64,000 nt of DNA, taken from Prevotella sp. UBA2725 (lineage in GTDB: Bacteria > Bacteroidota > Bacteroidia > Bacteroidales > Bacteroidaceae). This document shows, piece after piece, positions 8,455 through 17,360 of the stretch (position 1 is its first letter; every line of letters starts with the position of its first letter). A program made the position numbers and the translations under genes. The DNA lies in the NCBI GenBank assembly GCA_002353825.1, contig DEKJ01000056.1, positions 20,111 to 84,110 on the forward strand, written 5' to 3'. The notes under the pieces were generated by a model. It searched no databases. It saw only the letters and a list, made by a program, of their open reading frames with translations, and was not told the DNA's origin.

Positions 8455-10299
8455 ATGATCAAACAATTACTTTTCACGGCATGCGCCGCACTGCTGACTG
8501 TCTCTGTCAGTGCTCAAGACAACTCAGTGACTAATCCTACTGCTGACACGTGGGTGGGAACAGGAATTACAAAAAGCAACGAAAGTTCCAACACTGTAGA
8601 AATCCGAAGCTACAACTCAGGTTCGACTACCACCAACTACTATGCACTTCTCGCCTTCTCTTTCACGAAGCCCAATGCAGGCTATACCGTAAAGAAGGCC
8701 ACCCTGCGCCTGACAGCCCGTTACAAGAAAGGCGACTCTGAGGTCAAGCTCTATGACTTTCCCGCTGGTTTTAAGGAGTCGGATGTCTATTCCACTTTGG
8801 AGAGCTCTATCACATCAGCCATCGCCGCTACGGCTGCTGCTGACTTCAAGATCAACAGCCCTGGAAACTATGCTCCTACAGACGGAGGTGTGACATCTGA
8901 CTATTCTGCAGTCGACAAGTGGCAGGTGAACGTAGACGTCACCGACCTCGTAAAGAGCCACGCTAATGACGGTCAGGTAAGCATGCTACTGCAGAAGGTG
9001 TACAACCAGAACAATTCTAGTCAGATTTACTCAAAAGAGGCTACGGACGTGACAAACAGCAATTTGAACTTTACTTTCAAAGCTGCCGACCTCTACCCGC
9101 AGCTCACCGTAGAGTATGAGGAGGAGACAGGTGTAAGCACCAAGACAGAGACTTCTGCAAAGGATACTTGGATCATGAAGAATGCAACATCTGACCGTAG
9201 CACTGCTACGACGATGGAGATCACGACCTATAGCAGCAAGGATAAATATCTCTATGGCTTAATGGCTTTCGCTCTCCCTGGCAGCAACTACACCATCACT
9301 TCTGCCCAACTTCGTTTGACCACCGAGCGAATCAAAGGTAAGAACAACATGAGTGTTTATGCTTACGGCAATGACTTTGCAGAAAACACGAACTATAGCA
9401 ATGAAGAAAGCTATGTTACTGCCGCTACTGGTTCAACAGCTCTTAAGAGTTTTACTGTGAACTGTGGTGTATGGAACAAGGCTCTGGGAACTGATGCTAT
9501 CGCATCCGATGATGCAGACATCTCTAAATGGCAGACAACCGTTGACCTCACCGATTATGCCAACAGCCTCGGTTCTGAATATATGAATATTCTTCTTGGT
9601 AAGACTGACGATCAGGACCTTGCTACCAAGTTCTTCACCAAGGAACAGGGCGATCTTACCGTGAAGCTCAGCGATGGTACTACAACAACAGCAAGTGCCT
9701 CAGATCTCATTCCTCAGTTGACCCTCGTCTACAAAAAGGCAAGCTATGATTTGACCGTTGGTGACGCAGGTGCTGCTACGCTCGTGCTCCCCTACGAGGC
9801 TACAATTCCTTCCGGTGTAAAGGCTTACACATTGAGCTATACTTCTGGTGACGAGGTTTCGGCTACCGAAGTGAGCACAACAATTCCCGCCAACACGCCT
9901 GTGCTGATCAACGCTACAGCCGGTACTTATACATTCGAGGCTACCGATACAAAGACAACGAAGGCAGCTGCTCCCGCAAAGGACGCACTGACCGGCGTCT
10001 GGACTTCTACGACTGCTCCTTCCGGTTCTTACATCCTCTACAATGGCACCGACGGTATCGGCTTCTACAAGGCTGACGGCTCAACCAACAAGATTGATGC
10101 CAACCACGCTTACCTCACCGCTACCGCTGCTACAGCGAAGAGTCTGAAGATCAACTATAACGGCACAACAAACATCAGCAATATCACGAACGACGAGAGC
10201 GCCAACGCTCCTGTTTATAACATTCAGGGTATGCGTATGGGCAAGAACCTCCCAAAGGGTATCTACATCAAGAACGGTAAGAAGTTCGTGGTAAAATAA
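8455..10299 (+). CDS. Secreted protein with two CBM96/DNRLRE-like modules
   Basis: 614 residues with a Sec signal peptide (cleavage near SVSAQ). Two related beta-sandwich modules follow, roughly residues 22-225 and 230-430. Each starts with a 'T..DTW' strand (NPTADTWVGTG; SAKDTWIMKN) and has a 'YYALLAFSF' or 'YLYGLMAFALP' strand and a 'WQ.(N/T)VD(V/L)TD' segment, the pattern of DNRLRE/CBM96 domains. In characterised members these bind uronic-acid polysaccharides such as alginate. After a linker domain the protein ends in VYNIQGMRMGKNLPKGIYI plus a short basic tail, a Prevotella-type C-terminal domain resembling type IX secretion sorting signals. It probably presents uronate glycan to the lyase. 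No catalytic domain is evident. Confidence 0.75.
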   Translation: MIKQLLFTACAALLTVSVSAQDNSVTNPTADTWVGTGITKSNESSNTVEIRSYNSGSTTTNYYALLAFSFTKPNAGYTVKKATLRLTARYKKGDSEVKLYDFPAGFKESDVYSTLESSITSAIAATAAADFKINSPGNYAPTDGGVTSDYSAVDKWQVNVDVTDLVKSHANDGQVSMLLQKVYNQNNSSQIYSKEATDVTNSNLNFTFKAADLYPQLTVEYEEETGVSTKTETSAKDTWIMKNATSDRSTATTMEITTYSSKDKYLYGLMAFALPGSNYTITSAQLRLTTERIKGKNNMSVYAYGNDFAENTNYSNEESYVTAATGSTALKSFTVNCGVWNKALGTDAIASDDADISKWQTTVDLTDYANSLGSEYMNILLGKTDDQDLATKFFTKEQGDLTVKLSDGTTTTASASDLIPQLTLVYKKASYDLTVGDAGAATLVLPYEATIPSGVKAYTLSYTSGDEVSATEVSTTIPANTPVLINATAGTYTFEATDTKTTKAAAPAKDALTGVWTSTTAPSGSYILYNGTDGIGFYKADGSTNKIDANHAYLTATAATAKSLKINYNGTTNISNITNDESANAPVYNIQGMRMGKNLPKGIYIKNGKKFVVK

Positions 10300-10374
10300 G
10301 GTCTCTCCCCAACCAACCCCCTTCGGTTCCCCCGTTATCGGGGGCCAGGAATCCAATAGGGGAGGGAGAAGAGC
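10300..10374. repeat. C-rich dispersed repeat, degenerate copy
   Basis: GTCTCTCCCCAACC followed by a CCCCC-loop-GGGGG hairpin and GGGGAGGGAGAAGAG. It belongs to the family also seen at 27168-27207, 33908-33974 and 43873-43919. Confidence 0.6.
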
Positions 10375-10408
10375 AGTAAAAATTTACAATATACAAAAAT
10401 AGGAAGTC

Positions 10409-10606
10409 ATGAAAAAGACATATCAAGCTCCAGCAGTGAAGGTCAAGAACATGGAGACCACCTCCATGCTTGCAGCAAGTGCCACAGGTGCAAGCATCAA
10501 AGGTGATGCTCCTACGAATGCTACCGGTCTGGCCAAACAAGGCTTCTTCTTCGAAGACAATGATCAACCGTCTTCAACCGACTGGCTGAACGGAGACGAA
10601 CAATAA
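10409..10606 (+). CDS. Small hypothetical protein of the 'MKK(T/Y)Y..P' type
   Basis: 65 residues starting MKKTYQAPAVKVKNMETTSM, then an Ala/Gly/Thr-rich middle and an acidic end. Bacteroidetes genomes hold many short proteins with the opening MKK-aromatic-x-x-P and a hydrophobic 'MLA' segment near residue 22; their function is unknown. There is no hydrophobic signal peptide and no modification enzyme nearby, so a peptide natural-product precursor is not supported. A strong terminator follows immediately, which supports a real transcription unit. Confidence 0.6.
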   Translation: MKKTYQAPAVKVKNMETTSMLAASATGASIKGDAPTNATGLAKQGFFFEDNDQPSSTDWLNGDEQ

Positions 10607-10620
10607 AACAAGAAGAATAG

Positions 10621-10655
10621 AAGAAGCCCTCCCATACTGGGAGGGCTTCTTTGTT
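10621..10655 (+). terminator. Rho-independent terminator
   Basis: A 13-bp perfect stem, AAGAAGCCCTCCC (10621-10633) with its complement at 10639-10651, 5-nt loop, then TTG. Confidence 0.85.
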
Positions 10656-10731
10656 ATGCATAGAAAGAGCTCCGTCATAACAAATTGCGAAATAGCCTAC
10701 TTTTATCCGTATTTACAATAAAATATACATA

Positions 10732-12123
10732 ATGAAGACTCACAATCGACTTCTTTCCTTATTACTCTTTCTCTTCATCGCATTGAACATTCATGCCACC
10801 GGTGCAAGTGGCATGTATCAATACAGCGTGTCGCTGACACGTTATATTTCTCCGGAAACGGGCCAAGCGCCCACAGCTTACCTCTGGGTACCCGAGCACT
10901 GCGACACCGTCAAAGCCGTGATGCTGGCACAGCAAAACATGACAGAAGAACAACTCTATAAAATGCCATCATTTCAAAAGGAGATGAAACGCCTGCATGT
11001 GGCTCTCCTTTGGGTGGCACCAGCCTTCTCACAGAAATGGGACCCGGCAACATCGTGCCAGACCACTTTCGAAGAGATGATGACAGCCATCGCTTTCCAA
11101 AGCGGGCACATGGAGATTGCCAAGGCACCGATCATCCCCTTCGGTCACTCAGCACAGGCTACATTCCCCTGGAACTTCGCAGCCTGGAACCCGAACCGCA
11201 CGCTCTGCATCATCTCCTTCCATGGCGATGCACCCCGAACAAACCTCTGTGGCTTCGGCACCTCCAATGTAGAATGGGGACGGACACGGAACATCGACGG
11301 CATACCCGGACTGATGATCGAGGGGGAGTATGAATGGTGGGAAGCACGCGTGCGCCCCGCCCTCGCCTTCCGCATGATGTATCCGAAGAGTTGCATCAGT
11401 TTTCTTTGCGACACAGGTCACGGCCACTTCGATTGTGCTGAAAAGACAGCTGGATATATCGCTAAGTTCATCGAAAAGTCGATGAAATCACGGCTGCAAA
11501 GCAACGGGACATTGAAGAAAGTCAACCCTCAGGACGGTTGGTTGGCAGAACGTTATCATCCGGACATCATGGGCACAGATGGCGCAGACAAAGGAAAGAT
11601 GCCCGTTATTGAGACTAACAGACCAGCTCCGGCTCCGTACGCTGAATATAAAGGCGATCCACACGATGCTTTCTGGTATTTTGACCGTGAGATGGCTGAA
11701 CTTACTGAGGCACGCTACCGTGAGACCCGAGGCAAGGCCATGCAGTATGTCGGATTCATGGATAAGGATAAGCTTATACCCTTTAATGAGAAGCTTCAAG
11801 GCGAAATGAAATGGACTTTTGTGCCTACAAGCAAAAAACTGACATTCAGCCTGAAGCCTGTCTATACAGACTCTACCCATTCGACGGTCTCGAAGAACCA
11901 TGGTAAAGGAAAGCTGCACATTGAGGTCGTCTGTGGACCCGTGAAAAAGAGTGGTGACAATACCTTTGAAGTCTATCCTTATGAGGCTGGTTGGGACAAC
12001 CCGCGCCGCTCTTTCAGTTGCTGGCTTGTAGCAGTGGCAGAGCCCGATGGAAAGTTTAAAGGTGCCGTGCAACCGCTCCAGGTCGTTCTTCCAAAGGATA
12101 TTATCTTAAAAGGCATTCAGTAG
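10732..12123 (+). CDS. Secreted alpha/beta-hydrolase, putative carbohydrate esterase
   Basis: 463 residues with a signal peptide (cleavage near NIHATG). The core has the alpha/beta-hydrolase pattern: a strand followed by the nucleophile elbow GHSAQATF (Ser within PFGHSAQATFPWNFAAW), a later acidic region (MIEGEYEWWEAR) and a His candidate (CDTGHGHFDC). The C-terminal third has no recognisable catalytic motif. The position between the CBM96-like protein and GH127 suggests it removes ester groups (acetyl, methyl or feruloyl) from the same glycan. The substrate is an inference. A 5'-UTR of about 80 bp follows the preceding terminator. Confidence 0.65.
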   Translation: MKTHNRLLSLLLFLFIALNIHATGASGMYQYSVSLTRYISPETGQAPTAYLWVPEHCDTVKAVMLAQQNMTEEQLYKMPSFQKEMKRLHVALLWVAPAFSQKWDPATSCQTTFEEMMTAIAFQSGHMEIAKAPIIPFGHSAQATFPWNFAAWNPNRTLCIISFHGDAPRTNLCGFGTSNVEWGRTRNIDGIPGLMIEGEYEWWEARVRPALAFRMMYPKSCISFLCDTGHGHFDCAEKTAGYIAKFIEKSMKSRLQSNGTLKKVNPQDGWLAERYHPDIMGTDGADKGKMPVIETNRPAPAPYAEYKGDPHDAFWYFDREMAELTEARYRETRGKAMQYVGFMDKDKLIPFNEKLQGEMKWTFVPTSKKLTFSLKPVYTDSTHSTVSKNHGKGKLHIEVVCGPVKKSGDNTFEVYPYEAGWDNPRRSFSCWLVAVAEPDGKFKGAVQPLQVVLPKDIILKGIQ

Positions 12124-12193
12124 TTTTAAGACAGGGCTAAGTATTGATTGCGTAAAATTCTTATCTCAATCGTATTCTTATAAAATAACCACT

Positions 12194-14074
12194 ATGAAAA
12201 AGAATACGATCAGATTCAGCTTGCTGTTGCTCTTGCTGATTTTACCGTTCGTCACGGCAGCGGCACAGTCAGCCTTTTTCCCTCTGAGCAGTGTACGGCT
12301 CTTGCCCTCCCGCTTCCAGGACAACTTCAAGCGTGACTCGGCATGGATGATGTCGATCCCCGTGCCGTCGTTGCTTCACAGTTTCCAGACCACAGCCGGT
12401 GCCTATGCCGGGAAGGAGGGAGGATACATGACAGTGAAGAAACTCGCGGGCTGGGAGTCGATGGACTGTGACCTGCGCGGTCATATCACCGGGCACTTGC
12501 TATCCGCCCTCGCTACGCTTTATGCTCAGACCAGCTCAGCAACAGTGAAAGCCAAGGCGGACAGCATCGTCAACGGCCTCAACGAGGTGCAGCACGCCTA
12601 TGGCAACTCGGGTTACCTCTGTGCTTTCGGCGAAGGCCTCATCGACCGGAACATTGAGGGGAAAAGCGTATGGGCACCGTGGTACACACTGCACAAGATT
12701 CTTCAAGGCCTCATCGACCAATATACGCTCTGTGGCAACGATACCGCTCTCGCCATCGCCAAGCGGATGGGCCTCTGGGCATACAACAAGACAAAGGATC
12801 TATCTGAGGAGACCCGTAAACGAATGCTGCGCAATGAGTTTGGTGGTTTCAACGATGCCATGTACCAGTTGTATGGGCTCACGAAAGACGAGCGCTACCT
12901 CAAGACGGCTCGGTTCTTCTACGATGCTGTAAAGATTGATCCTCTGAAACAGGGCAACGACAATCTCGGCACGAACCATGCCAACACGTTTATCCCGAAG
13001 CTCATCGGGGAAGCACGTGGGTATGAGTTGCAGGGGCGGGGAGAGGCCTCAGCGGCTTCCCTTCTTTTCAATACCCTCGCCTTCAAGCATGCTTTTGTCA
13101 CGGGTGAGGTCTCCGACAAGGAACATCTCTTCGACCCACAGAAACAAAGTAAGCATCTTTCCGGTTACGACGGTGAGAACTGCTGCACATTCAACCTTCT
13201 GAAGCTCGCCACACACGTCTACAGTTGGAGCATCCGGGATGCAGCGAAACGGGAACAAACCGTCTCTTATTGTGAGCGTGCACTCTACAATCATATCCTC
13301 GGACAGCAGGATCCGCAGACATCAATGGTCTGCTATTTCACGCCTCTGCAGTCGGGTGCCTACCGCCTTTACTCCACCCGCGACAGTAGCTTCTGGTGTT
13401 GTGTGGGCAGTGGCTTCGAGAGTCACGTAGGCTATGCCCGTTTCATCTATGGGCACGACGGCGACCGTGACCTCTTCGTCAACCTCCTTATCCCCTCGCG
13501 CCTTACGTGGCAAGGTACTACGGTGACACAGGCAACCAACTTCCCCGAGAGCGGCATAACCACGCTCACCTTCACGGGCAAGCCTCGTCGTTTCAACGTC
13601 AATCTTCGCAGACCTGCTTGGGCAACAAGTATCAGTGTAAAGGTTAATGGAAAGAAAGCTAAAGGCATCGTTTGGCAGAAAGACGATATCATCATTCCAC
13701 CTATGGCAACCGCCTCATCCAAGCAAAGTGCGACAAAAGGAGGAAAAGAATCTATTGAGGTTTGTTATGGCATGGCGCTCCACGAAGAGACGACCAAAGA
13801 TGATCCGAACCGCTTTGCAGTGCTCTATGGTCCTATCGTGCTGTCGGGAAAACTGCAGACCGTGGCACATCCATTCAGTGACCCGAAGAAATACAACGAC
13901 TATTATACATTCAATTACAACATCCCGTCTACAGTCGCCAAAGACGGTCACCTGGATGGCATCAAGAGTCTGAAAACGATTGGACCGTTGGAATACATCA
14001 CTCCCAACGGCATCCACCTCCACCCGTTCTATGATGCCCACCACGAACGGTATGTAGTTTACTGGCAGCGGTAA
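12194..14074 (+). CDS. GH127-type beta-L-arabinofuranosidase
   Basis: 626 residues with a signal peptide (cleavage near TAAAQ). It shows the DUF1680/GH127 fold: an alpha/alpha toroid with WAPWYTLHKILQGLIDQY and NHANTFIPK, then beta-sandwich domains. Characterised GH127 enzymes use a zinc-bound Cys nucleophile held by a Glu-x-Cys and a Cys-Cys pair. The equivalents here are Glu328/Cys330 (GENCCTFN) and Cys402-Cys403 (FWCCVGSG), so the active site looks intact. It would release terminal beta-arabinofuranose or a similar furanose. GH146 is the close alternative. It is 70 bp downstream of the esterase and 56 bp upstream of GH88. Confidence 0.9.
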   Translation: MKKNTIRFSLLLLLLILPFVTAAAQSAFFPLSSVRLLPSRFQDNFKRDSAWMMSIPVPSLLHSFQTTAGAYAGKEGGYMTVKKLAGWESMDCDLRGHITGHLLSALATLYAQTSSATVKAKADSIVNGLNEVQHAYGNSGYLCAFGEGLIDRNIEGKSVWAPWYTLHKILQGLIDQYTLCGNDTALAIAKRMGLWAYNKTKDLSEETRKRMLRNEFGGFNDAMYQLYGLTKDERYLKTARFFYDAVKIDPLKQGNDNLGTNHANTFIPKLIGEARGYELQGRGEASAASLLFNTLAFKHAFVTGEVSDKEHLFDPQKQSKHLSGYDGENCCTFNLLKLATHVYSWSIRDAAKREQTVSYCERALYNHILGQQDPQTSMVCYFTPLQSGAYRLYSTRDSSFWCCVGSGFESHVGYARFIYGHDGDRDLFVNLLIPSRLTWQGTTVTQATNFPESGITTLTFTGKPRRFNVNLRRPAWATSISVKVNGKKAKGIVWQKDDIIIPPMATASSKQSATKGGKESIEVCYGMALHEETTKDDPNRFAVLYGPIVLSGKLQTVAHPFSDPKKYNDYYTFNYNIPSTVAKDGHLDGIKSLKTIGPLEYITPNGIHLHPFYDAHHERYVVYWQR

Positions 14075-14080
14075 TCATAT

Positions 14081-14097
14081 GCAGGGCTACACCCTGC
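14081..14097. other. Small hairpin between GH127 and GH88 genes
   Basis: GCAGGG (14081-14086) pairs with CCCTGC (14092-14097) over a 5-nt loop, followed by AAAAAA. There is no U-tract on the plus strand, so it is more likely an mRNA-processing or attenuation hairpin than a terminator. Confidence 0.4.
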
Positions 14098-14130
14098 AAA
14101 AAACAGATCATCAATAAAATTATCAGCACA

Positions 14131-15363
14131 ATGAAAAAGTCATATATCCTTCTTCTCTTAGTTTTCTTGCCACTCCTTGCCTCCGCTCAGACGCTCGATG
14201 TGGACAAACAACTGAACTATTGCCACACACAGATCCTCCGCGCTCTCAAGGACCTGCGGCAGTCTGACGGTTCCTACGACTACAGTAAAGAACCTCGCAA
14301 CATCCTCGCTACCGACAAGCAGAAAGGCTGGAACTGCCGTCCGGCAACGGCTGAGGAGTGGTGCGGCGGCTTCTGGCCCGGCATCCTGTGGATGGACTAC
14401 AGCCTCACAAAGGATGAGAATATCGAGAAGGCAGCAGAAGGCTACACGCAGGCTTTGCGTCACATCGCCTATGAGCCGATCTTCGACCACGACATCGGCT
14501 TCCTGATGTTCTGCTCTTTCGGCAAAGGATACGAGGCTACACACAATGCCGACTACAAGAAGATCATCTTTGCCTCTGCCGATTCTCTCGCCACGCTCTT
14601 CAACCCAATGGTCGGCACGATCCTCTCCTGGCCCCGCAATGTGAAGATGTTCGGTGGTCACAACACCATCATGGACAACATGATGAACCTCGACATGATG
14701 TTCTGGGCTGCAAAGAACGGCGGCAACCCATTGCTTTATGATCTTGCCGTGAGTCATGCCAAGACAACAATGGAGCATCATTTCCGTCCCGACGGTTCCT
14801 GCTACCATGTCGCCGTCTACGATCCCGTCGACGGTCATTTCATCAAAGGTGTAACCCATCAGGGTTATGCCGACTCGTCGATGTGGGCACGTGGACAGTC
14901 GTGGGCTATATATGGCTATACGATGGTCTATCGTTATACGAAGAACCCCGTGTTCCTGAAGTTTGCCGAGAAGGTGACTGATGCTTATCTCCGCCGACTT
15001 ATCGGTAGTAATGAAGACAAGATAACAACTGATATCCTCGCTCGAAAAGACTTGATCCCGAAGTGGGACTTTGATGATCCGGACCCGAAGGCCTCGAAGG
15101 ATGCGAGCGCTGCCTGTGTCGTAGCAGATGCACTCTTAGAACTTTCCCAGTATGTAGGCAACGAAAAAGGCAAGCATTACCACGATATCGCCGTAGCAAC
15201 ACTTGCCCAACTCAGTACGCCCGCCTATCTCAGTGGCAAGCGCAACGACAGTTTCCTGCTCCACTCCACTGGTCATCATCCTGCCGGCTCGGAGATTGAC
15301 GCCAGTATCATCTATGCCGACTATTATTATCTTGAGGCACTGACGAGGCTGAGAGAAAAATAA
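14131..15363 (+). CDS. GH88 unsaturated glucuronyl hydrolase
   Basis: 410 residues with a signal peptide (LLASAQ). The alpha/alpha-barrel signatures of GH88 are clear: EEWCGGFWPGILWMDY, FDHDIGF with Asp121, NTIMDNMMNLDMMFWAA with Asp182, and THQGYADSSMWARGQSW. The two Asp residues correspond to those essential in characterised unsaturated glucuronyl hydrolases, which hydrate the 4,5 double bond left by polysaccharide lyases. Together with the lyase at 6933-8339 it forms a two-step route: surface cleavage by elimination, then periplasmic removal of the unsaturated uronate. Confidence 0.93.
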   Translation: MKKSYILLLLVFLPLLASAQTLDVDKQLNYCHTQILRALKDLRQSDGSYDYSKEPRNILATDKQKGWNCRPATAEEWCGGFWPGILWMDYSLTKDENIEKAAEGYTQALRHIAYEPIFDHDIGFLMFCSFGKGYEATHNADYKKIIFASADSLATLFNPMVGTILSWPRNVKMFGGHNTIMDNMMNLDMMFWAAKNGGNPLLYDLAVSHAKTTMEHHFRPDGSCYHVAVYDPVDGHFIKGVTHQGYADSSMWARGQSWAIYGYTMVYRYTKNPVFLKFAEKVTDAYLRRLIGSNEDKITTDILARKDLIPKWDFDDPDPKASKDASAACVVADALLELSQYVGNEKGKHYHDIAVATLAQLSTPAYLSGKRNDSFLLHSTGHHPAGSEIDASIIYADYYYLEALTRLREK

Positions 15364-15373
15364 TAAAGAAATA

Positions 15374-15405
15374 CTTGTCGATATCACAAATAATATGTAT
15401 ATTTG
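15374..15405 (+). promoter_or_regulatory. Bacteroidetes-type promoter for the toxin-antitoxin pair
   Basis: CTTG (15374-15377), a 20-nt spacer, then TATATTTG (15398-15405), matching the TTTG-N20-TAnnTTTG pattern, 48 bp before the antitoxin start. Confidence 0.65.
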
Positions 15406-15453
15406 CAACCGGATAAACATCATATTGCAATCTAATTTAGAAAAGGAGGAATT

Positions 15454-15771
15454 ATGGCAACAACAGCTATCACTGTACGTCTCGACTCTGAGAAAAAAAG
15501 AAAATTCGACGAGCTCTGCCAAGAGATTGGTATGAGTGCCAATACAGCAATCAATATTTTCGTCAACCAGATGGTTCGAAGCAAAAGCTTACCCTTCATG
15601 GTAACTGTAGAGACTAATCAAAAGGAAGATTCTCGGGAGAAGTTTGCCGAAATGTTCCAACGTCAAAGACAATTGGCAGAAGAAGGGAAGACTCCCGACA
15701 TGAGCTTAGACGAGATCAATCACGAGATCTATCTCGCACGCCAAGAACGAAAGCAAAATAGCGAGGCATGA
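15454..15771 (+). CDS. RelB/DinJ-family antitoxin
   Basis: 105 residues. The N-terminus (TTAITVRLDSEKKRKFDELCQ) followed by IGMSANTAINIFVNQMV is the ribbon-helix-helix dimerisation and DNA-binding domain of RelB/DinJ antitoxins. The charged C-terminal half is the expected toxin-wrapping segment. The stop overlaps the start of the next gene by 4 bp, so translation is coupled, with antitoxin first. Proteins of this class repress their own promoter, and the promoter upstream is a likely target. RelB-type antitoxins usually pair with RelE-fold toxins, but the partner here is a PIN nuclease. Confidence 0.9.
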   Translation: MATTAITVRLDSEKKRKFDELCQEIGMSANTAINIFVNQMVRSKSLPFMVTVETNQKEDSREKFAEMFQRQRQLAEEGKTPDMSLDEINHEIYLARQERKQNSEA

Positions 15772-16169
15772 TTTACGCTGTTATTGATACGAATGTCATC
15801 GTTTCTGCTTTTATCACACGACATCATGACGCCTCCACTGTCAAGGTATTACGTCATGTGATAAGTTATGATATCACGCCCATGTATGACGAGGATATCC
15901 TCGATGAATACCGGCGAGTGCTAAGCCGTAAGAAGTTCAAGATAAAAGCTGATGTTATAGACAGTTTGATAGAAATGTTCCTAGACCAAGGAATACAAAT
16001 GGGTAGAACACCCTTCGCTGAATCGATGCCCGATGAAAGCGACAGAGTGTTCTATGAGATATCGTTATCCAAAGATGACTCTTTTTTGGTTACCGGCAAC
16101 CTAAAGCACTATCCAGTGTCAACCAAGGTTATAAGCCCAAGTGACTTTGTGAATATGTTTGGATTCTGA
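15768..16169 (+). CDS. PIN-domain ribonuclease toxin
   Basis: 133 residues. It starts MIYAVIDTNVIVSAFI, the first acidic strand of PIN domains (Asp7). EDILDEYRRVL supplies the second acidic cluster, and PDESDRVFYEIS the third, followed by the terminal DSFLVTGN strand. The metal-binding acidic set is therefore complete and the gene looks intact. It belongs to the 'putative toxin component, PIN family' group and would cleave RNA when free of antitoxin. Confidence 0.9.
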   Translation: MIYAVIDTNVIVSAFITRHHDASTVKVLRHVISYDITPMYDEDILDEYRRVLSRKKFKIKADVIDSLIEMFLDQGIQMGRTPFAESMPDESDRVFYEISLSKDDSFLVTGNLKHYPVSTKVISPSDFVNMFGF

Positions 16170-16174
16170 AGAAA

Positions 16175-16205
16175 AATAAAGGCGGCCATTCTAGTCGCCT
16201 TTATT
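16175..16205. terminator. Bidirectional terminator between convergent genes
   Basis: AATAAAGGCG (16175-16184) pairs with CGCCTTTATT (16196-16205). It lies between the PIN toxin (+) and the TlpA-like gene (-), with A/T runs on both sides. Confidence 0.8.
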
Positions 16206-16213
16206 CATCTTAA

Positions 16214-17341
16214 TCACTTCAGCAACTCCACGATACGCGCCTTCAGATCATCTCCGTGGAGGTCACGTCCTACGATGACTCCTTTCTTGTTGATGAGCAT
16301 CGTGAAGGGGATACCTTTGACGTTATAGGCTTTGGCAGCGGCGCTTCCCCAACCTTTCAGGTCACTGATATGCTGATAGTCGAGACCCATGGTCTTGATA
16401 GCTTTGAGCCATGCCTCTTTCTTACTGTCGAAGGAGACACCGACCATACCGACGCCCTTACTCTTGAACTCAGCGTAGATCTTCTTCATCTCCGGCAGTT
16501 CAGCACGGCACGGGCCACACCAGGAAGCCCAGAAGTCGACGATGGTGAGTTTGTTCTTCTTGACGAGAGACGACAGGCTTGTCATCTTACCCTTAACGTT
16601 AGGCAGCGTCACATCTATCATCGGGTTACCATCTACGGTCTTACGGTCCGTATCCAAGCTCTTCTGCAAAGCCACGACCTGTGGATTATTCTTCATCGTC
16701 TCAGGGACGAGGCGTAACACGCTGTCCATTTCGTTGAGGGTCATCTCGTAGCTCAGATTACGAAGCAGGCCAATACCGAAGATATTATCCATGTTGCTGA
16801 AAGCATAGTTTTTCTGTATTTTTGTTGAAATACTGTATAGGCTATCTGCCTGTTGCTCTGCTTTCTTCTTAGCCTCAGCAGAAGCATTGGCATCTCTGAC
16901 TGTCTTTCGCAGCGGTATTATCTGATCATAAATAGGCTTCAGCTCCTCGATCAACTTATGGTTGATAAAATTGAGGGGCGATCCCATTACATAATTTCCC
17001 ATGCCCTCCTCTGCTGCATCAATATAACAATCAAGCGTGTTTCCTGGTGCCGCATACAGTTCCGTTGCCGAGAAATGGGTCGGATCTGTCACACAATTGA
17101 CCACAAGAGGACTACTCTTTGTCTGAGCATTGTCAGGCACAAAGAAAGCGAACTCACCGCCTTTCACAGTGGTTGAGTCGGTGTAGCGGTCCGGTACATC
17201 GGCTAAAGTCCCAATGTAGACCTTAGTACCATCGGGGTAGCCTTTGACGTGACCCTTCACCGTTGTTGAAAGGTTCTGCGCTGCCATAGGCATTGTAGCC
17301 AATACCCAAAGAGGCAGCATTGCTAAAATACGTTTTATCAT
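16214..17341 (-). CDS. TlpA-like thioredoxin-fold protein with DUF4369-type N-terminus
   Basis: 375 residues with a signal peptide (MPMAAQ). Residues about 25-110 form the beta-rich DUF4369-like domain common in Bacteroidetes thioredoxin-like lipoproteins, then comes a helical linker. From residue 240 there is an AhpC/TSA-TlpA thioredoxin domain with the redox motif WASWCGPCRAELPEMKK (Cys275, Cys278) and a cis-Pro region (GIPFTMLIN). It should act in the periplasm as a disulfide reductant. It is the last gene of the FecR-SusC-SusD operon, 19 bp after the SusD stop. The DsbD-alpha-like protein at 22442-24370 is a candidate electron donor. Confidence 0.9.
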   Translation of the reverse strand: MIKRILAMLPLWVLATMPMAAQNLSTTVKGHVKGYPDGTKVYIGTLADVPDRYTDSTTVKGGEFAFFVPDNAQTKSSPLVVNCVTDPTHFSATELYAAPGNTLDCYIDAAEEGMGNYVMGSPLNFINHKLIEELKPIYDQIIPLRKTVRDANASAEAKKKAEQQADSLYSISTKIQKNYAFSNMDNIFGIGLLRNLSYEMTLNEMDSVLRLVPETMKNNPQVVALQKSLDTDRKTVDGNPMIDVTLPNVKGKMTSLSSLVKKNKLTIVDFWASWCGPCRAELPEMKKIYAEFKSKGVGMVGVSFDSKKEAWLKAIKTMGLDYQHISDLKGWGSAAAKAYNVKGIPFTMLINKKGVIVGRDLHGDDLKARIVELLK

Positions 17342-17360
17342 ACTTGTATATCAGTTAAAG

